A stretch of DNA of 64,000 nucleotides from an uncultured bacterium (GTDB lineage: Bacteria > Acidobacteriota > Aminicenantia > Aminicenantales > CALLJL01). The stretch spans positions 53,307 through 117,306 of the forward strand of contig CALLJL010000004.1 in assembly GCA_938092135.1 (NCBI GenBank), in the 5' to 3' direction. Below the pieces are notes generated by a model, which ran no database searches, had not been told where the DNA came from, and worked only from the letters and a program-made list of their open reading frames with translations. Below, piece by piece: positions 1-9,019 of the stretch. The translations under genes were made by a program, and so were the position numbers. Position 1 is the first letter of the stretch. The number at the start of each line of letters is the position of its first letter.

Positions 1-73
1 TTTTTATTTAATCATTTCAGAGATAAAAACTTTATAGAAGTATTTTTAGCTTTGAAAAAATTTATTTTAGTGA

Positions 74-295
74 TCAGCGACAAGTACTGCAGGAACGGGA
101 AGAGCAAGTTGAGCAGCTACTTGGTAAGCTTTCTTTGAGACGATTGCTTCCACCACCAATGCCAAAGGAGGAGAAAATTTTAATGAGATTAGAGCTGCCA
201 CAGACGGGACAAATTATTTCTTTTTCCCCGCCGATTTTTGATAAACACTCAAAGCGATATTGGCATTGTTGGCAAATAAATTCATAGATAGGCAT
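74..295 (-). CDS. FmdB-family zinc ribbon protein
   Basis: Small 73-residue protein with the FmdB/CxxC_CxxC_SSSS zinc-ribbon pattern: MPIYEFICQQC at the N terminus, a second pair CPVCG near residue 30, and a Ser/Cys-rich tail. The two CxxC pairs should bind one zinc. The family is named after a putative regulator of formamidase genes, but its real role is not established. It lies 11 bp downstream of ridA on the same strand, and an AGAGG motif overlapping the ridA stop gives it a ribosome binding site, so the two are probably co-transcribed. Only a weak AT-rich hairpin follows in bases 1-73, and I see nothing else there. The family call is firm, the function is not. Confidence 0.85.
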   Translation of the reverse strand: MPIYEFICQQCQYRFECLSKIGGEKEIICPVCGSSNLIKIFSSFGIGGGSNRLKESLPSSCSTCSSRSCSTCR

Positions 296-306
296 TTGTT
301 TTGCCT

Positions 307-708
307 CTACCTATTTCCCCCCTTTTTTCCTCCGGCCAGGGCGATCGCCTCAATTTCGATTTTGGCTTCCCTTGGAAGACGCGCCACCTGAATAGTGGAG
401 CGAGCCGGATAGGGAGGATTAAAATAGCTGGCATAGACTTCATTCATCTGAGCAAAATCATTCATATCCTGAAGGAAAACCGTGGTTTTAACCACTTGAT
501 CGAGAGAGCTTCCAGCAGCCTCAAGGACAGCTTTAACATTTTCTAAAACCTGCTTGGTTTGGTCTTTTATCGATCCAACAATCATTTCTCCAGTTTTCGG
601 ATCAATAGGAACCTGCCCCGAAATAAAAATAAAATCTCCGGTTAAAATGGCTTGGGAATAAGGCCCAATAGCTTGAGGAGCCCGATCAGTCTTGATTTCT
701 TGCTTCAT
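307..708 (-). CDS. ridA: RidA family enamine/imine deaminase
   Basis: RidA (YjgF/YER057c/UK114) proteins hydrolyse reactive 2-aminoacrylate and other enamine/imine intermediates made by PLP enzymes such as threonine dehydratase. The 133-residue protein shows the family core: AIGPYSQA near residue 13, ISGQVPIDP near 29, and [12 protein letters not shown] with the substrate-binding Arg at 103 and a Glu at 120. The frame stays open 30 codons upstream to 798, but that stretch has no family similarity. The start at 708 is preceded by AAGGAGATAAAC, so I place the start there. It is followed by fmdB in the same direction. Confidence 0.93.
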   Translation of the reverse strand: MKQEIKTDRAPQAIGPYSQAILTGDFIFISGQVPIDPKTGEMIVGSIKDQTKQVLENVKAVLEAAGSSLDQVVKTTVFLQDMNDFAQMNEVYASYFNPPYPARSTIQVARLPREAKIEIEAIALAGGKKGGNR

Positions 709-868
709 GTTTATCTCCTTTTGGCTAGACCATAAAAGTTTGCTTTTTAAGAGCAAAAACCAAAGGCCAATCTGCTTTATCCAAAATCTCCTCTTCATCC
801 CTGAAATTTATTATAGCAAGCTTTCTAAATTATAGCCAGATCTTCCTCTAAGAAAAGTTTTAAAAACT

Positions 869-2347
869 TCAGGCAAAGGAAAGGCTTTCTTCTTTATCTA
901 GTTCTTCAAGTAAGGCCGTAAGAAAGCGCCAGAATTTTTCGACCGAGGGAAGATAAACTTTTTCATCGGGAGAATGGGGAAACTTAATTGTCGGACCGAA
1001 AGAAATCATATCCATGCCAGGGAATTTTTCGCCAATCAGGCCGCACTCAAGGCCCGCATGGACTGCTTTAAGGCCTGGCTCAACCCCAAAAACTGATGTA
1101 TAAACCCTTCGAGCTGTCTTCAATAAAGGAGAAGCTAAATTGGGTTCCCAGCCGGGGTAACCCCCAGTTTGCCTTAGATCAGCTCCAGCCATCTCAGCTA
1201 TTGCTCGAATCATTGAACGGGTAGCATCAAGTGCTGACTTAACTGAACTCCGACTGCTACAGATTATTTTAGCTACACTGCTTTCTGTTTTAATTATCGC
1301 TAGATTTGATGAAGTTTCGACAAGATCGGTAATTTCCTGATTCATCGCCAACACCCCATGGGGAAGAGCCATGAGAAGGTTGATTAATCCCCTCGCCGAT
1401 TTAGGCGCCAGCGGCTCATCCTGGACTTGAGCCAGCTGCTTAATCGATATTTTCGCTTCGGGCTCGCTTACCCGGTATTCTCTTTTAATAGTTTCAAATT
1501 CCTTTTCAAAAAGCAAAATCACATCAGAATAATAAGAAGCATCACAAATAAGCTGAGCCCAGGCCTCTCTCGGAATGGCATTTCTTTTGCTTCCACCTTC
1601 GATATGAATTATTCCTAGAGGTAGGCGTTCTCGGGCCGCATGGAGGAGTCTAGCTAAAACTTTGATAGCATTAGCTCGGCCAAGATGAATATCAAGGCCA
1701 GAATGACCACCCCGAAATCCAAAAATTTTTACCTCAATTAATACCCCTTTTTCTCCTTCGAGACGATGAAGAGGGAAAAAAATCTCAGAATCCCCACCAC
1801 CGGCACAACCAATAGTGAATGTTCCTTCCTCCTCACTATCGAGGTTTAGCAATATTTTCCCCTTGACAAAATCAGGTTGAAGCTGGCTAGCACCAGTTAG
1901 TCCTGTCTCCTCATCGACGGTGAATAAAAATTCAAGGGGGCCATGGACTAAATCTTGGCTCTCCATTATGCCCAGAGCAGCCGCTACCCCAAGTCCATTA
2001 TCGGCGCCGAGAGTTGTTCCCTTGGCTTTAAGCCAATCCCCTTCAATTTCGACCTGGATAGGGTCTTTAGAAAAATCATGACTTACCTCCGAATTTTTTT
2101 CACAAACCATATCGAGATGAGCCTGGAGAGTAACCCTTTTTTGGCTTCTGGCTTCGGGCCTAGCCGGTTTGAAAACTACAACGTTACCTACCTCATCTCG
2201 CTTTTTTTCTAATCCTAATAATTTGGCCTGATCGATTATATAATCACCTATAGCTTTTTCTTGACCTGAGCAACGGGGGATTTTAAGAATTTCGTTAAAA
2301 TGGCGCCAGAGAGGAAATGGTTTTAGCTCCGCCAAAAATTCATTCAT
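869..2347 (-). CDS. pepD: Cytosolic M20 aminoacyl-histidine dipeptidase (PepD)
   Basis: A 492-residue M20 family metallopeptidase of the PepD type, which cleaves Xaa-His and a broad range of other dipeptides in the cytoplasm. Zinc-site motifs are intact: HLDMVCE (His77, Asp79), GADNGLGV (Asp116) and DEETGLTG (catalytic Glu146, ligand Glu147). NLDSEEEG follows, and a His ligand is likely in KFPHSPDE near the C terminus. Length matches the family (about 485). There is no signal peptide. The start has a good AAAGGAG 7 bases upstream. It is divergent from galK across 144 bp. The enzyme fits the peptide-scavenging theme of the window. Confidence 0.93.
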   Translation of the reverse strand: MNEFLAELKPFPLWRHFNEILKIPRCSGQEKAIGDYIIDQAKLLGLEKKRDEVGNVVVFKPARPEARSQKRVTLQAHLDMVCEKNSEVSHDFSKDPIQVEIEGDWLKAKGTTLGADNGLGVAAALGIMESQDLVHGPLEFLFTVDEETGLTGASQLQPDFVKGKILLNLDSEEEGTFTIGCAGGGDSEIFFPLHRLEGEKGVLIEVKIFGFRGGHSGLDIHLGRANAIKVLARLLHAARERLPLGIIHIEGGSKRNAIPREAWAQLICDASYYSDVILLFEKEFETIKREYRVSEPEAKISIKQLAQVQDEPLAPKSARGLINLLMALPHGVLAMNQEITDLVETSSNLAIIKTESSVAKIICSSRSSVKSALDATRSMIRAIAEMAGADLRQTGGYPGWEPNLASPLLKTARRVYTSVFGVEPGLKAVHAGLECGLIGEKFPGMDMISFGPTIKFPHSPDEKVYLPSVEKFWRFLTALLEELDKEESLSFA

Positions 2348-2451
2348 GATAAATCTCCTTTAATTCTCTTTCTTAAATGCTGCCACAAATACCAAAGAAA
2401 GATCAACTTTTTTATTGGCTATTTTTTTATTGGCGATGATGGTTAAACTTA

Positions 2452-2481
2452 TTGACAGTTCAAAAATCCTTTAATTAAAAT
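2452..2481 (+). promoter_or_regulatory. Promoter of galK, near-leaderless
   Basis: TTGACA at 2452-2457, an 18-base spacer, then TAAAAT at 2476-2481. The expected transcription start is only about 4 bases before the GTG of galK at 2492, and no Shine-Dalgarno sequence is present. This supports a leaderless or near-leaderless mRNA. The call is sequence-based only. Confidence 0.6.
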
Positions 2482-2491
2482 AAATTCCATT

Positions 2492-3649
2492 GTGCTAGAG
2501 TCACTTATCCATCGATTTGAGCAGATTTTCAATCAAAAACCAAAGGTTTATTCTTCAGCTCCAGGAAGAATAAATATTATCGGAGAACACACTGATTACA
2601 ATAATGGCTATGTCCTTCCTGCAGCTATTGAACGTCGAACTCATTTGCTTTGGGCTCCTAAACAGAATGAAGAGGTATTAGTTTTTAGCGAAAATTTAAA
2701 TCAGGGTGGAAAATTTAATCTTAAGGATCTTCATCCAAGGTCTGATCGAAATTGGCTTAAATATGTTGAAGGCATATTCTGGGTTTTAAAAGAGGAAGGA
2801 GAAGAATTGACGGGAGCTGAGATACTTATCCAGGGAGATGTGCCCCTTGAAGCTGGTTTAAGCTCATCAGCTTCTCTTGAAATAGGCCTTCTTCAAGGCC
2901 TTTTAGCATTGATTAAAAGAGAATATCCTCCGCAACAAATAGCCAAATTAGGACAAAAAGCTGAAAATGAATATGTTGGCGTTCACTGCGGCTTAATGGA
3001 TCAATTTATTGCTGTTCTGGCTGAGTCCTCAACAGCCCTCTTTCTTGATTGCGAAACCCTTCATTTTGAATATGTTCCTTTACGCTTGGATAAAGAAAAT
3101 CTTGTTTTTCTTGTCTATGATACTGGAGTTCCCCGTTCGTTGGCGAAATCAAAATATAATGAACGCCGGCTTGAAGCCCAGCAAGCCAGGGATTTCCTCG
3201 AAAAAAGAGGTTTCCCTTCTCTTAAAACCGCTTACCTCAACCAGCTTGAGTCTTTCGAAAAAGAGATAAATCCTTTGCTTTTTCGGCGGGCAAGACACAT
3301 TTTAACCGAAAATCAGCGGGTTTTAATGGCCAAAAGAGCCCTTGAAAGAGACGATTTTTCAACCGTTGGAGAGCTTCTTTATGCTTCCCATTCAAGTCTA
3401 AAAAACGATTATGAAGTTTCTTGTCCTGAACTTGATTTTTTTGTCGATATAGCGAGTTCAGTTTCAGGTTGTCTTGGGGCTCGATTGGTAGGGGCAGGCT
3501 TTGGAGGCTCGGCCATAGCTTTGGTGAAACAGGATGCTGTTGAAGCTTTAATTGATAAAGCTACAAGAGAAGCTTTGAAGAATAACTTTCCTAAACCTCG
3601 GTGTTGGGTGGTTTCGGCCGGGTCCAAAGCTTCAGCCTTTTGGCTTTAA
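2492..3649 (+). CDS. galK: Galactokinase
   Basis: Phosphorylates galactose at C1, the first step of the Leloir pathway. The 385-residue GHMP kinase carries the galactokinase signature GRINIIGEHTDYNNGY (residues 25-40), the ATP loop PLEAGLSSSASLE (118-130), the catalytic Asp170 in GLMDQF, and the C-terminal GAGFGGSAIAL motif. Length is normal. The start is GTG without a ribosome binding site, and a TTGACA/TAAAAT promoter lies directly upstream. The next Leloir gene, galT, is about 48 kb away at 51000-52031, so the pathway is not an operon here. No epimerase (galE) is visible. Confidence 0.95.
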   Translation: MLESLIHRFEQIFNQKPKVYSSAPGRINIIGEHTDYNNGYVLPAAIERRTHLLWAPKQNEEVLVFSENLNQGGKFNLKDLHPRSDRNWLKYVEGIFWVLKEEGEELTGAEILIQGDVPLEAGLSSSASLEIGLLQGLLALIKREYPPQQIAKLGQKAENEYVGVHCGLMDQFIAVLAESSTALFLDCETLHFEYVPLRLDKENLVFLVYDTGVPRSLAKSKYNERRLEAQQARDFLEKRGFPSLKTAYLNQLESFEKEINPLLFRRARHILTENQRVLMAKRALERDDFSTVGELLYASHSSLKNDYEVSCPELDFFVDIASSVSGCLGARLVGAGFGGSAIALVKQDAVEALIDKATREALKNNFPKPRCWVVSAGSKASAFWL

Positions 3650-3723
3650 ATTTTCGCTTCTATAATACCTAGAAAAGTTGTTTCAAAATGAATTATTATA
3701 ATTATATATGAGGCCCATTATTG

Positions 3724-4656
3724 ATGATTTCAGCTAATAATAGCGATTCAAAATTAAAGATTCTGGCTCAATTCTTTCTTTTTTCAATCTTTTTATTTTT
3801 ATCTAATGATTTTTTCCCTACTTTTCCATTGAAAGAAAAAAAATCAAGTCCTGTTGTTCTTGTCTCAATTTATCCTCTTTATGATTTTTGTCAGACTATT
3901 TCTGGCCATTGGCTGAATATTGAGCTTCTTTTGCCAGCGGGGACAAGTCCCCATCACTGGCAGCCTCGATTTTCTGACTTAATGAAAGTAGAAAAGGCTA
4001 TGGCTTTAGTCTCCATTGGTCCTTCCTTAGAGCCGTGGATAAAAGATATAATTAAAATGTCGAAAAATCCCCACTTAAAGATGATTTCTTTCGAAGACTT
4101 ATGTTTTCTGAGGGAAGAAGAAGGCCAACTTGACCCCCATATCTGGCTTGATTTTCATCTTGATATTGAGATCATTAATCGCTTGGCCCATTTTTTTTCA
4201 GATCTTGTCCCTGAAGCGACCGAAGAACTGAAATCACGGGCTGAGGAATATATCGAGAGGCTGAGAGAGCTTGATTTAAGCTTTGAAAAAGCTTTATCTT
4301 CTTGTCACCAGCAACGTGTCATCATTGATGGCCATGAAGCTTTTAACTATCTGGCTCGTCGTTATAAATTAAAAATTATTAGCCTACAAGGCTTCCACCC
4401 GGAAGCTGAACTTAAGTCAAGCCATATTAAGCAAATGCTTGAATTCCTAGCAAAAGAAAAAATAAAGACTATTTTCTATGAAGCTGGTTCCAACCCGAAG
4501 TTGGCTCCTTTAATAAAGAGCAAGCTAAGAATAAAAACTCTACCTCTTTATCCAGGTCATAGCCCCATATATGACGAAAAAAGGGAAAGATTAAGTTTCA
4601 TTGATTTGATGAAGGAAAACTTAAAAAACCTTAAAGAAGGATTAGGCTGTGATTGA
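3724..4656 (+). CDS. znuA: Zinc/manganese ABC transporter, solute-binding protein (ZnuA/TroA family)
   Basis: Extracytoplasmic metal-binding component of a cluster 9 (A-1) ABC importer. An N-terminal hydrophobic segment (residues about 14-32) acts as signal or anchor. Family features include SIYPLYDFCQTISG, PAGTSPHHWQPR with a metal His, LDPHIWLDFH with a second His, DGHEAFNYLARRY with a third, and an Asp/Glu ligand expected near FYEAGSNP. The His-rich acidic loop seen in some zinc-specific members is absent, so zinc and manganese cannot be told apart. A TTG codon precedes the ATG directly (3721). The 3' end overlaps the ATPase gene by 8 bp, which shows operon structure. Confidence 0.88.
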   Translation: MISANNSDSKLKILAQFFLFSIFLFLSNDFFPTFPLKEKKSSPVVLVSIYPLYDFCQTISGHWLNIELLLPAGTSPHHWQPRFSDLMKVEKAMALVSIGPSLEPWIKDIIKMSKNPHLKMISFEDLCFLREEEGQLDPHIWLDFHLDIEIINRLAHFFSDLVPEATEELKSRAEEYIERLRELDLSFEKALSSCHQQRVIIDGHEAFNYLARRYKLKIISLQGFHPEAELKSSHIKQMLEFLAKEKIKTIFYEAGSNPKLAPLIKSKLRIKTLPLYPGHSPIYDEKRERLSFIDLMKENLKNLKEGLGCD

Positions 4657-5401
4657 AAATGAGGAGTTAATTGTCATTAAAGAATTATCTTTTTATTATG
4701 ATCAAAAACCGGTACTCCTTGATATTAATCTAACGATTTGGGCGGGAGATTTTTTAGCTATTCTTGGGCCTAATGGAGCGGGTAAAACAACTTTAATTAA
4801 AATTATGCTTGGTCTGCTCCCGATAAAAAAAGGTCAAGTTTTTCTCTTCGGTCAGCCTATAAAATCTTTTAAAAACTGGCATCTTCTCGGTTATGTTCCT
4901 CAAACAGCCACCCATTTTGATCCTCTCTTTCCGGCGACTGTTGAAGAGATAATTGCCATGGCCCTGTTTTCCAGAAAAAGATTGTGGTCAAGGACAAAGG
5001 AAGAAAGAAAAACGATTTCTAAGATATTAGAAATTGTAGGACTTCAAGGAAAAGAAAAAATTCCTATAGGTCAGTTGTCAACGGGAGAGCAACAGAAGGT
5101 ATTCATAGCTAGAGCCCTTGTCCATAAACCGAGAGTGCTTATCCTTGATGAGCCGACAACAGGCATTGACGCGGAAACCCAGCAACAATTTTATGACATG
5201 TTGCAGCAGCTAAATATAAAAAATGGCATAACCATAGTTCTTGTTACTCATGATATAGGTATCGTCAATCGTCACATTAATCGCGTGGCTTGTCTTGAGG
5301 GAAGGCTAATATATCACGGTACCCATGAAGATTTCTGTTTCTCTGAATTTTTTAAAGAAATGATTGGCCGCGGTGACCATGTTATTTCTCATCGGCATTG
5401 A
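4649..5401 (+). CDS. znuC: Zinc/manganese ABC transporter, ATP-binding protein
   Basis: Cytoplasmic ATPase of the metal importer. The 250 residues contain Walker A GPNGAGKTT (40-48), Q-loop YVPQTATHFDPLFP, signature LSTGEQQK (143-150), Walker B VLILDEPTTG and the H-loop VTHD. This is the typical ZnuC/MntB/TroB-type domain order. The GTG start overlaps the end of the solute-binding protein gene (GTGATTGA), suggesting translational coupling. The permease follows after about 13 bp. Confidence 0.92.
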   Translation: MIENEELIVIKELSFYYDQKPVLLDINLTIWAGDFLAILGPNGAGKTTLIKIMLGLLPIKKGQVFLFGQPIKSFKNWHLLGYVPQTATHFDPLFPATVEEIIAMALFSRKRLWSRTKEERKTISKILEIVGLQGKEKIPIGQLSTGEQQKVFIARALVHKPRVLILDEPTTGIDAETQQQFYDMLQQLNIKNGITIVLVTHDIGIVNRHINRVACLEGRLIYHGTHEDFCFSEFFKEMIGRGDHVISHRH

Positions 5402-5414
5402 CTGGGGGATCTCC

Positions 5415-6221
5415 GTGAATATCCTATGGCAATATGGTTTTATTCAAAGAGCTCTCTTAGCTGGTTTGGCTATTGGAGTTTCTTCGGCTCTTCTTGGACT
5501 TTTTCTTCTTCTCAGGCGAGAGGCTATGATTGGTCATGGATTGGGGCATATTATTTTTGGAGGTTTGGCTCTGGCCTTTTGCCTTAATTTAGCTCCAGTT
5601 CCAGTCGCTTTAATTATTGCCATTTTGGCCTCCTTAGGCATGACTAAATTAAAATCAAGAGCTGGCTTGCATAGTGATACGGCCATTGCCATTTTCAGTA
5701 GTGTCGGTATGGCCACAGGAGTTCTCTTGGTTACTCTTGTCAACCGTTATGGAATTGATTTATTGAGCTTCCTATTCGGTGATATTCTGGCTATTGATCG
5801 CAATGAAACGATTCTCGCTCTGGCTTTGGCTATCTTTGTAGTTGCCTTTTTATTTATTTTCTATCATCAGCTTCTTTTTCTGGCCTTTTCACCTGAATCA
5901 GCCCAAGCTTTCGGTTTGAAAACTAACCAGCTTGAAAGTCTTCTTACCATTTTGACTGCCATAACCATTGTTCTAGGAATGAAGATAGTTGGTCTCCTTT
6001 TAATGACCTCTCTTCTTGTAATCCCTGCCGCTTCGGCCCTTCAAATAGCTTCAAGTTTCCGGGCGAGTTGTTTTTTAGCTGTAATTATATCTTCCTTCTC
6101 CATTATGGCTGGCCTTTGGTTAGCCCTAGCGACTGATTGGCCGGCCTCGGCCACTATTGTTCTAATTTCCTTTCTCTTTTTCCTTGGTTCCTTTTTTAAG
6201 AGAAAACGCCGCTTTTTATAA
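5415..6221 (+). CDS. znuB: Zinc/manganese ABC transporter, permease
   Basis: Hydrophobic ABC-3 family permease with about 8 predicted membrane segments. YGFIQRALLAG and LRREAMIGHGLGHIIFGG near the N terminus match the family start and its conserved cytoplasmic loop. I chose GTG at 5415, which has GGGGGAT 5 bases upstream and gives the usual N terminus MNILWQYGF. The frame also holds ATG at 5379 and TTG at 5364, but both overlap the ATPase gene and lack a better ribosome binding site. It is last of the three-gene importer and runs convergent to the macro-domain gene with a 1 bp gap. No Zur or MntR regulator lies nearby. Confidence 0.9.
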   Translation: MNILWQYGFIQRALLAGLAIGVSSALLGLFLLLRREAMIGHGLGHIIFGGLALAFCLNLAPVPVALIIAILASLGMTKLKSRAGLHSDTAIAIFSSVGMATGVLLVTLVNRYGIDLLSFLFGDILAIDRNETILALALAIFVVAFLFIFYHQLLFLAFSPESAQAFGLKTNQLESLLTILTAITIVLGMKIVGLLLMTSLLVIPAASALQIASSFRASCFLAVIISSFSIMAGLWLALATDWPASATIVLISFLFFLGSFFKRKRRFL

Positions 6222-6222
6222 T

Positions 6223-6762
6223 TTATTTATATTCCTCAAGAAGGCCCTGAGCTGTGGCTTCAAAAATCCGATAGGCTTCCTGTCCATAAAGACAGAAAAC
6301 GATAATTTTCGGATAATCATGTTTTTTTAGAAAATCAATGGCCACAGGAAGCATAATCTGACTACATCTTTCAAGGGGAAAACCAAAAATGCCAGTGCTT
6401 ATGGCGGGGAAAGCGATAGATTTAATCTGGCGATCTCGAGCTATTTCCAAGCTCGCTCGAGTCGCTGAGGCAAGCTTAGCCTCTTCATCTCCTTCACCAT
6501 AAACCGGACCAACAGCATGAATAACATATTTAGCTTTAAGCTGACCACCCCCAGTTATAACAGCCTGACCAACTTCTATTGGGGCTAGGCGATCACATTC
6601 TTCTTGAATCGATGGACCTCCGAAAGTTTTTATGGCTCCGGCCACGCCGCCGCCAAGTTTTAAGTTCTTATTAGCTGCGTTGACAATGGCTTCGGTATCA
6701 AGTAGAGCTATATTGCCTTCTACAAGGCGGAGAATTTTCTCGCCTATTTTCCATTCTCTCAT
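6223..6762 (-). CDS. Macro-domain ADP-ribose / O-acetyl-ADP-ribose hydrolase
   Basis: A 179-residue stand-alone macro domain of the MacroD/YmdB type. It shows IVNAANKNLKLGGGVAGAI (about 26-44) with the ADP-ribose binding Asn and the glycine loop, VIHAVGPVY, and ISTGIFGFPLE, which binds the diphosphate. Family members remove ADP-ribose from proteins or deacetylate O-acetyl-ADP-ribose. GGAGGAAC lies just upstream of the start. It probably shares a transcript with the isochorismatase-like gene 16 bp upstream, which links it loosely to NAD metabolism. Confidence 0.9.
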   Translation of the reverse strand: MREWKIGEKILRLVEGNIALLDTEAIVNAANKNLKLGGGVAGAIKTFGGPSIQEECDRLAPIEVGQAVITGGGQLKAKYVIHAVGPVYGEGDEEAKLASATRASLEIARDRQIKSIAFPAISTGIFGFPLERCSQIMLPVAIDFLKKHDYPKIIVFCLYGQEAYRIFEATAQGLLEEYK

Positions 6763-6778
6763 TATGTTCCTCCAGAAA

Positions 6779-7315
6779 CTAAATTATTTTGGCACCATAA
6801 ATCTTGTCCATTCTTTTTAAAGCAAAACGATGAGCTTGGGGATCGAAGTCGGCTACTCCGCGGCGGAAAACATAAACCTTGTAGTCCCGATTTCTCAAAT
6901 CTCCCACCGTGTCCATAACGCAGATTGAGGTGCAAACGCCCGTAACATAAACCTCAGATATCCGCCTCATTTTCAGGATATCTCCTAACTTAGTTTTATA
7001 AAAGGCGCTGTAGCGGCTCTTTCGAACGATAATATCTCCACGAGCCACAGGCAATTCCGGTATTATTTCTGCCCCCTTTGTCCCCTTAATACAATGGGGT
7101 TTAAAAAGATCAAATTCTGGATCGTTCGGTCGATGGGAATCGCAAATAAAAATGACTGGGTCTCCAGACTGGCGGAAAGCCTCTATTTGTTTGGCGACAA
7201 AAGGAATAATCGAGCGAGCCTTTTCCCCACAGAAAAGAGCCCCTTCAGGCTCAAGGAAATCGCGAAGCATGTCAATAACAAGGAGAGCTTTCTTGATTTT
7301 TTTCTCATTTTTCAT
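6779..7315 (-). CDS. Isochorismatase-like cysteine hydrolase, nicotinamidase-type
   Basis: A 178-residue member of the isochorismatase/nicotinamidase superfamily. The catalytic triad is visible as Asp15 (VIDMLRDF), Lys99 (VRKSRYSAF) and Cys132 (TGVCTSICV). A metal-site pattern like that of PncA (Asp59, His61, His74 in DSHRPND...KPHC) favours nicotinamidase over isochorismatase. Nicotinamidase makes nicotinate for NAD salvage, and the macro-domain gene next to it is consistent with NAD/ADP-ribose recycling. The substrate remains an inference. A GGAGGG ribosome binding site is present. FTCD lies 21 bp upstream on the same strand. Confidence 0.8.
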   Translation of the reverse strand: MKNEKKIKKALLVIDMLRDFLEPEGALFCGEKARSIIPFVAKQIEAFRQSGDPVIFICDSHRPNDPEFDLFKPHCIKGTKGAEIIPELPVARGDIIVRKSRYSAFYKTKLGDILKMRRISEVYVTGVCTSICVMDTVGDLRNRDYKVYVFRRGVADFDPQAHRFALKRMDKIYGAKII

Positions 7316-7336
7316 TGCCTTTTCTCCCTCCTGTTT

Positions 7337-9019
7337 TCAATTTTCGTTTTTTCCAATTTCATTATGAAGGTTTTTTCTGAGTTCGGCTACTTTTTCTTCA
7401 ACCAAAAAAATAAGGCGACAAGCTTCTTCTTGGATTTTAGATTTAAAATCAAGATCCTGAACATTTGGCAGATTTATCTGGATATTGTAAAAAGTTCCCT
7501 GAGCTGCCGCCAGAGCAGCCATTAAAGCGACCCCGGCATCGGACAGAGATTTTTTATTGCCTTTGGCAATGATAATAGAAATTAATTCTAACAAATTATG
7601 GGCTAACTTTAATCCTTCAAAAGGGACGAAGGTCGCCTCCTGATTCGCTTTTTCCAGAGCCACCTCTCTAATTTTCTGTTGCTCTTCCGTTGCCTTAGGC
7701 AATCGCAAGGCCTCAATTACTCGGTTAAAAGCGCGAGTATCTTCATCTACCAGACGAAGGAATTCATCTTTGTAATTTTGGGCAATCATGGCCACTCTTT
7801 TCATTTCTTCCCAGAAGGCCTCATATTCTTTGCGACCATAGGTCAAATTGGCTACCATTGAGGTTAGGGATGCGGCCAAGGCTCCACAGTAGGCAGCGGC
7901 GCTACCTCCGCCAGGCGTCGGAGTATCCATTGAGAGTTGATTGGCAAATTCGCGGAGGCTGAGATTGTAAAGAAATGGGCCTGCCTCTTCAACGCGATAT
8001 TCGATAATTTTTTTCTTTGGATCAAAGGGAGCAACATCATTCAGGCCTAGGGAACGAATGGCCACATAAATTAATTCTTCTTCAGGAACGCCTGGAGACT
8101 TACCCTGTTTTTCCAGGAAATATCGACCGGCCATAAGCAAGGCTTCCTTCGGGATCAAACCAACAACTTCGCTTCCAGTCACCCGAAGGCCAAGTTTTTC
8201 CGCTTCTTTTATGGCCTCTTCAAAAACTAAATGGGGTGGGGAAATTTTATAATTAGTTAAATTGATAGAAATCTGGGCACAGCCATAGTCTTCAATATAC
8301 CAACCAACGGCTTTAACATATTTGAATTTTCCTGGAATCATAACTGGCCGGCCGTCGGCATCTCGAATAATTTGACCGCTTTCATTTCTTTTAGCCCGGC
8401 CAGCTTCACGTAGATTGAGGGCAATTTCATGGGCCAGTCTCTTATCCCTGGTATTAAGATTAATATTGTATGCAATAAGAAATTCTCTGGCCCCAATAAC
8501 TGTTGCCCCTGATTTGGGATTGAAAATGGCTGGACCATAGTCAGGCTGCCATTCAGGGTCTTTTAATTTCTCGGGCAGACCTTCATATTCGCCACTGCGA
8601 ATATTGGCTAGATTTTTTCTCTCAGGTTTACGAGCTGCTTCCTCGTAAAGATAAACCGGTATGCCAAGCTCCCGACCCACCCTTTCAGCCAGTTCATTGG
8701 CCAATTGAACACATTCCTCCATTGTTACTCCTGAAACCGGAACAAAGGGGCAGACATCGGTGGCCCCAATTCGTGGGTGGGCACCCTTGTGTTTTGTCAT
8801 ATCGATGATTTCGGCTGCTTTTTTAATGGCCCTAAAGGCTGCTTCCTTGACAGCCTCGGGTGGCCCGACAAAAGTAACAACGGTCCGATTAGTACTTTCG
8901 CCAGGATCAACATCCAAAAGTTTCACTCCAGGCGTATTTTCAATTTCTCGGCAAATTGCTTGGATTTTATCTTTATCTCGACCTTCACTAAAATTGGGCA
9001 CACACTCAACTAGTTTCAT
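7337..9019 (-). CDS. ftcD: Fused glutamate formimidoyltransferase / formimidoyl-THF cyclodeaminase
   Basis: Bifunctional FTCD of 560 residues. The N-terminal part (1-about 300) is the formiminotransferase, with LVECVPNFSEG and the active-site His81 in GAHPRIGATD. The C-terminal part (about 370-550) is the cyclodeaminase, with TPTPGGGSAAAYCGAL. Together they move the formimino group of formiminoglutamate to tetrahydrofolate and deaminate it to methenyl-THF, which recovers one-carbon units from histidine breakdown. Both halves look complete. No hutH/U/I genes are in the window. The start has AAGGGGAAG and overlaps the end of the M16 gene by 4 bp, so it is co-translated with a peptidase-like pair. 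Confidence 0.93.
   Translation of the reverse strand: MKLVECVPNFSEGRDKDKIQAICREIENTPGVKLLDVDPGESTNRTVVTFVGPPEAVKEAAFRAIKKAAEIIDMTKHKGAHPRIGATDVCPFVPVSGVTMEECVQLANELAERVGRELGIPVYLYEEAARKPERKNLANIRSGEYEGLPEKLKDPEWQPDYGPAIFNPKSGATVIGAREFLIAYNINLNTRDKRLAHEIALNLREAGRAKRNESGQIIRDADGRPVMIPGKFKYVKAVGWYIEDYGCAQISINLTNYKISPPHLVFEEAIKEAEKLGLRVTGSEVVGLIPKEALLMAGRYFLEKQGKSPGVPEEELIYVAIRSLGLNDVAPFDPKKKIIEYRVEEAGPFLYNLSLREFANQLSMDTPTPGGGSAAAYCGALAASLTSMVANLTYGRKEYEAFWEEMKRVAMIAQNYKDEFLRLVDEDTRAFNRVIEALRLPKATEEQQKIREVALEKANQEATFVPFEGLKLAHNLLELISIIIAKGNKKSLSDAGVALMAALAAAQGTFYNIQINLPNVQDLDFKSKIQEEACRLIFLVEEKVAELRKNLHNEIGKNEN

Noticed and set aside
708..798. 30-residue N-terminal extension of RidA
   Set aside because: No family likeness, and a strong ribosome binding site marks the start at 708.
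7094..7525. 143-codon open frame on the plus strand
   Set aside because: It lies antisense across the isochorismatase and FTCD genes, both supported by strong motifs.
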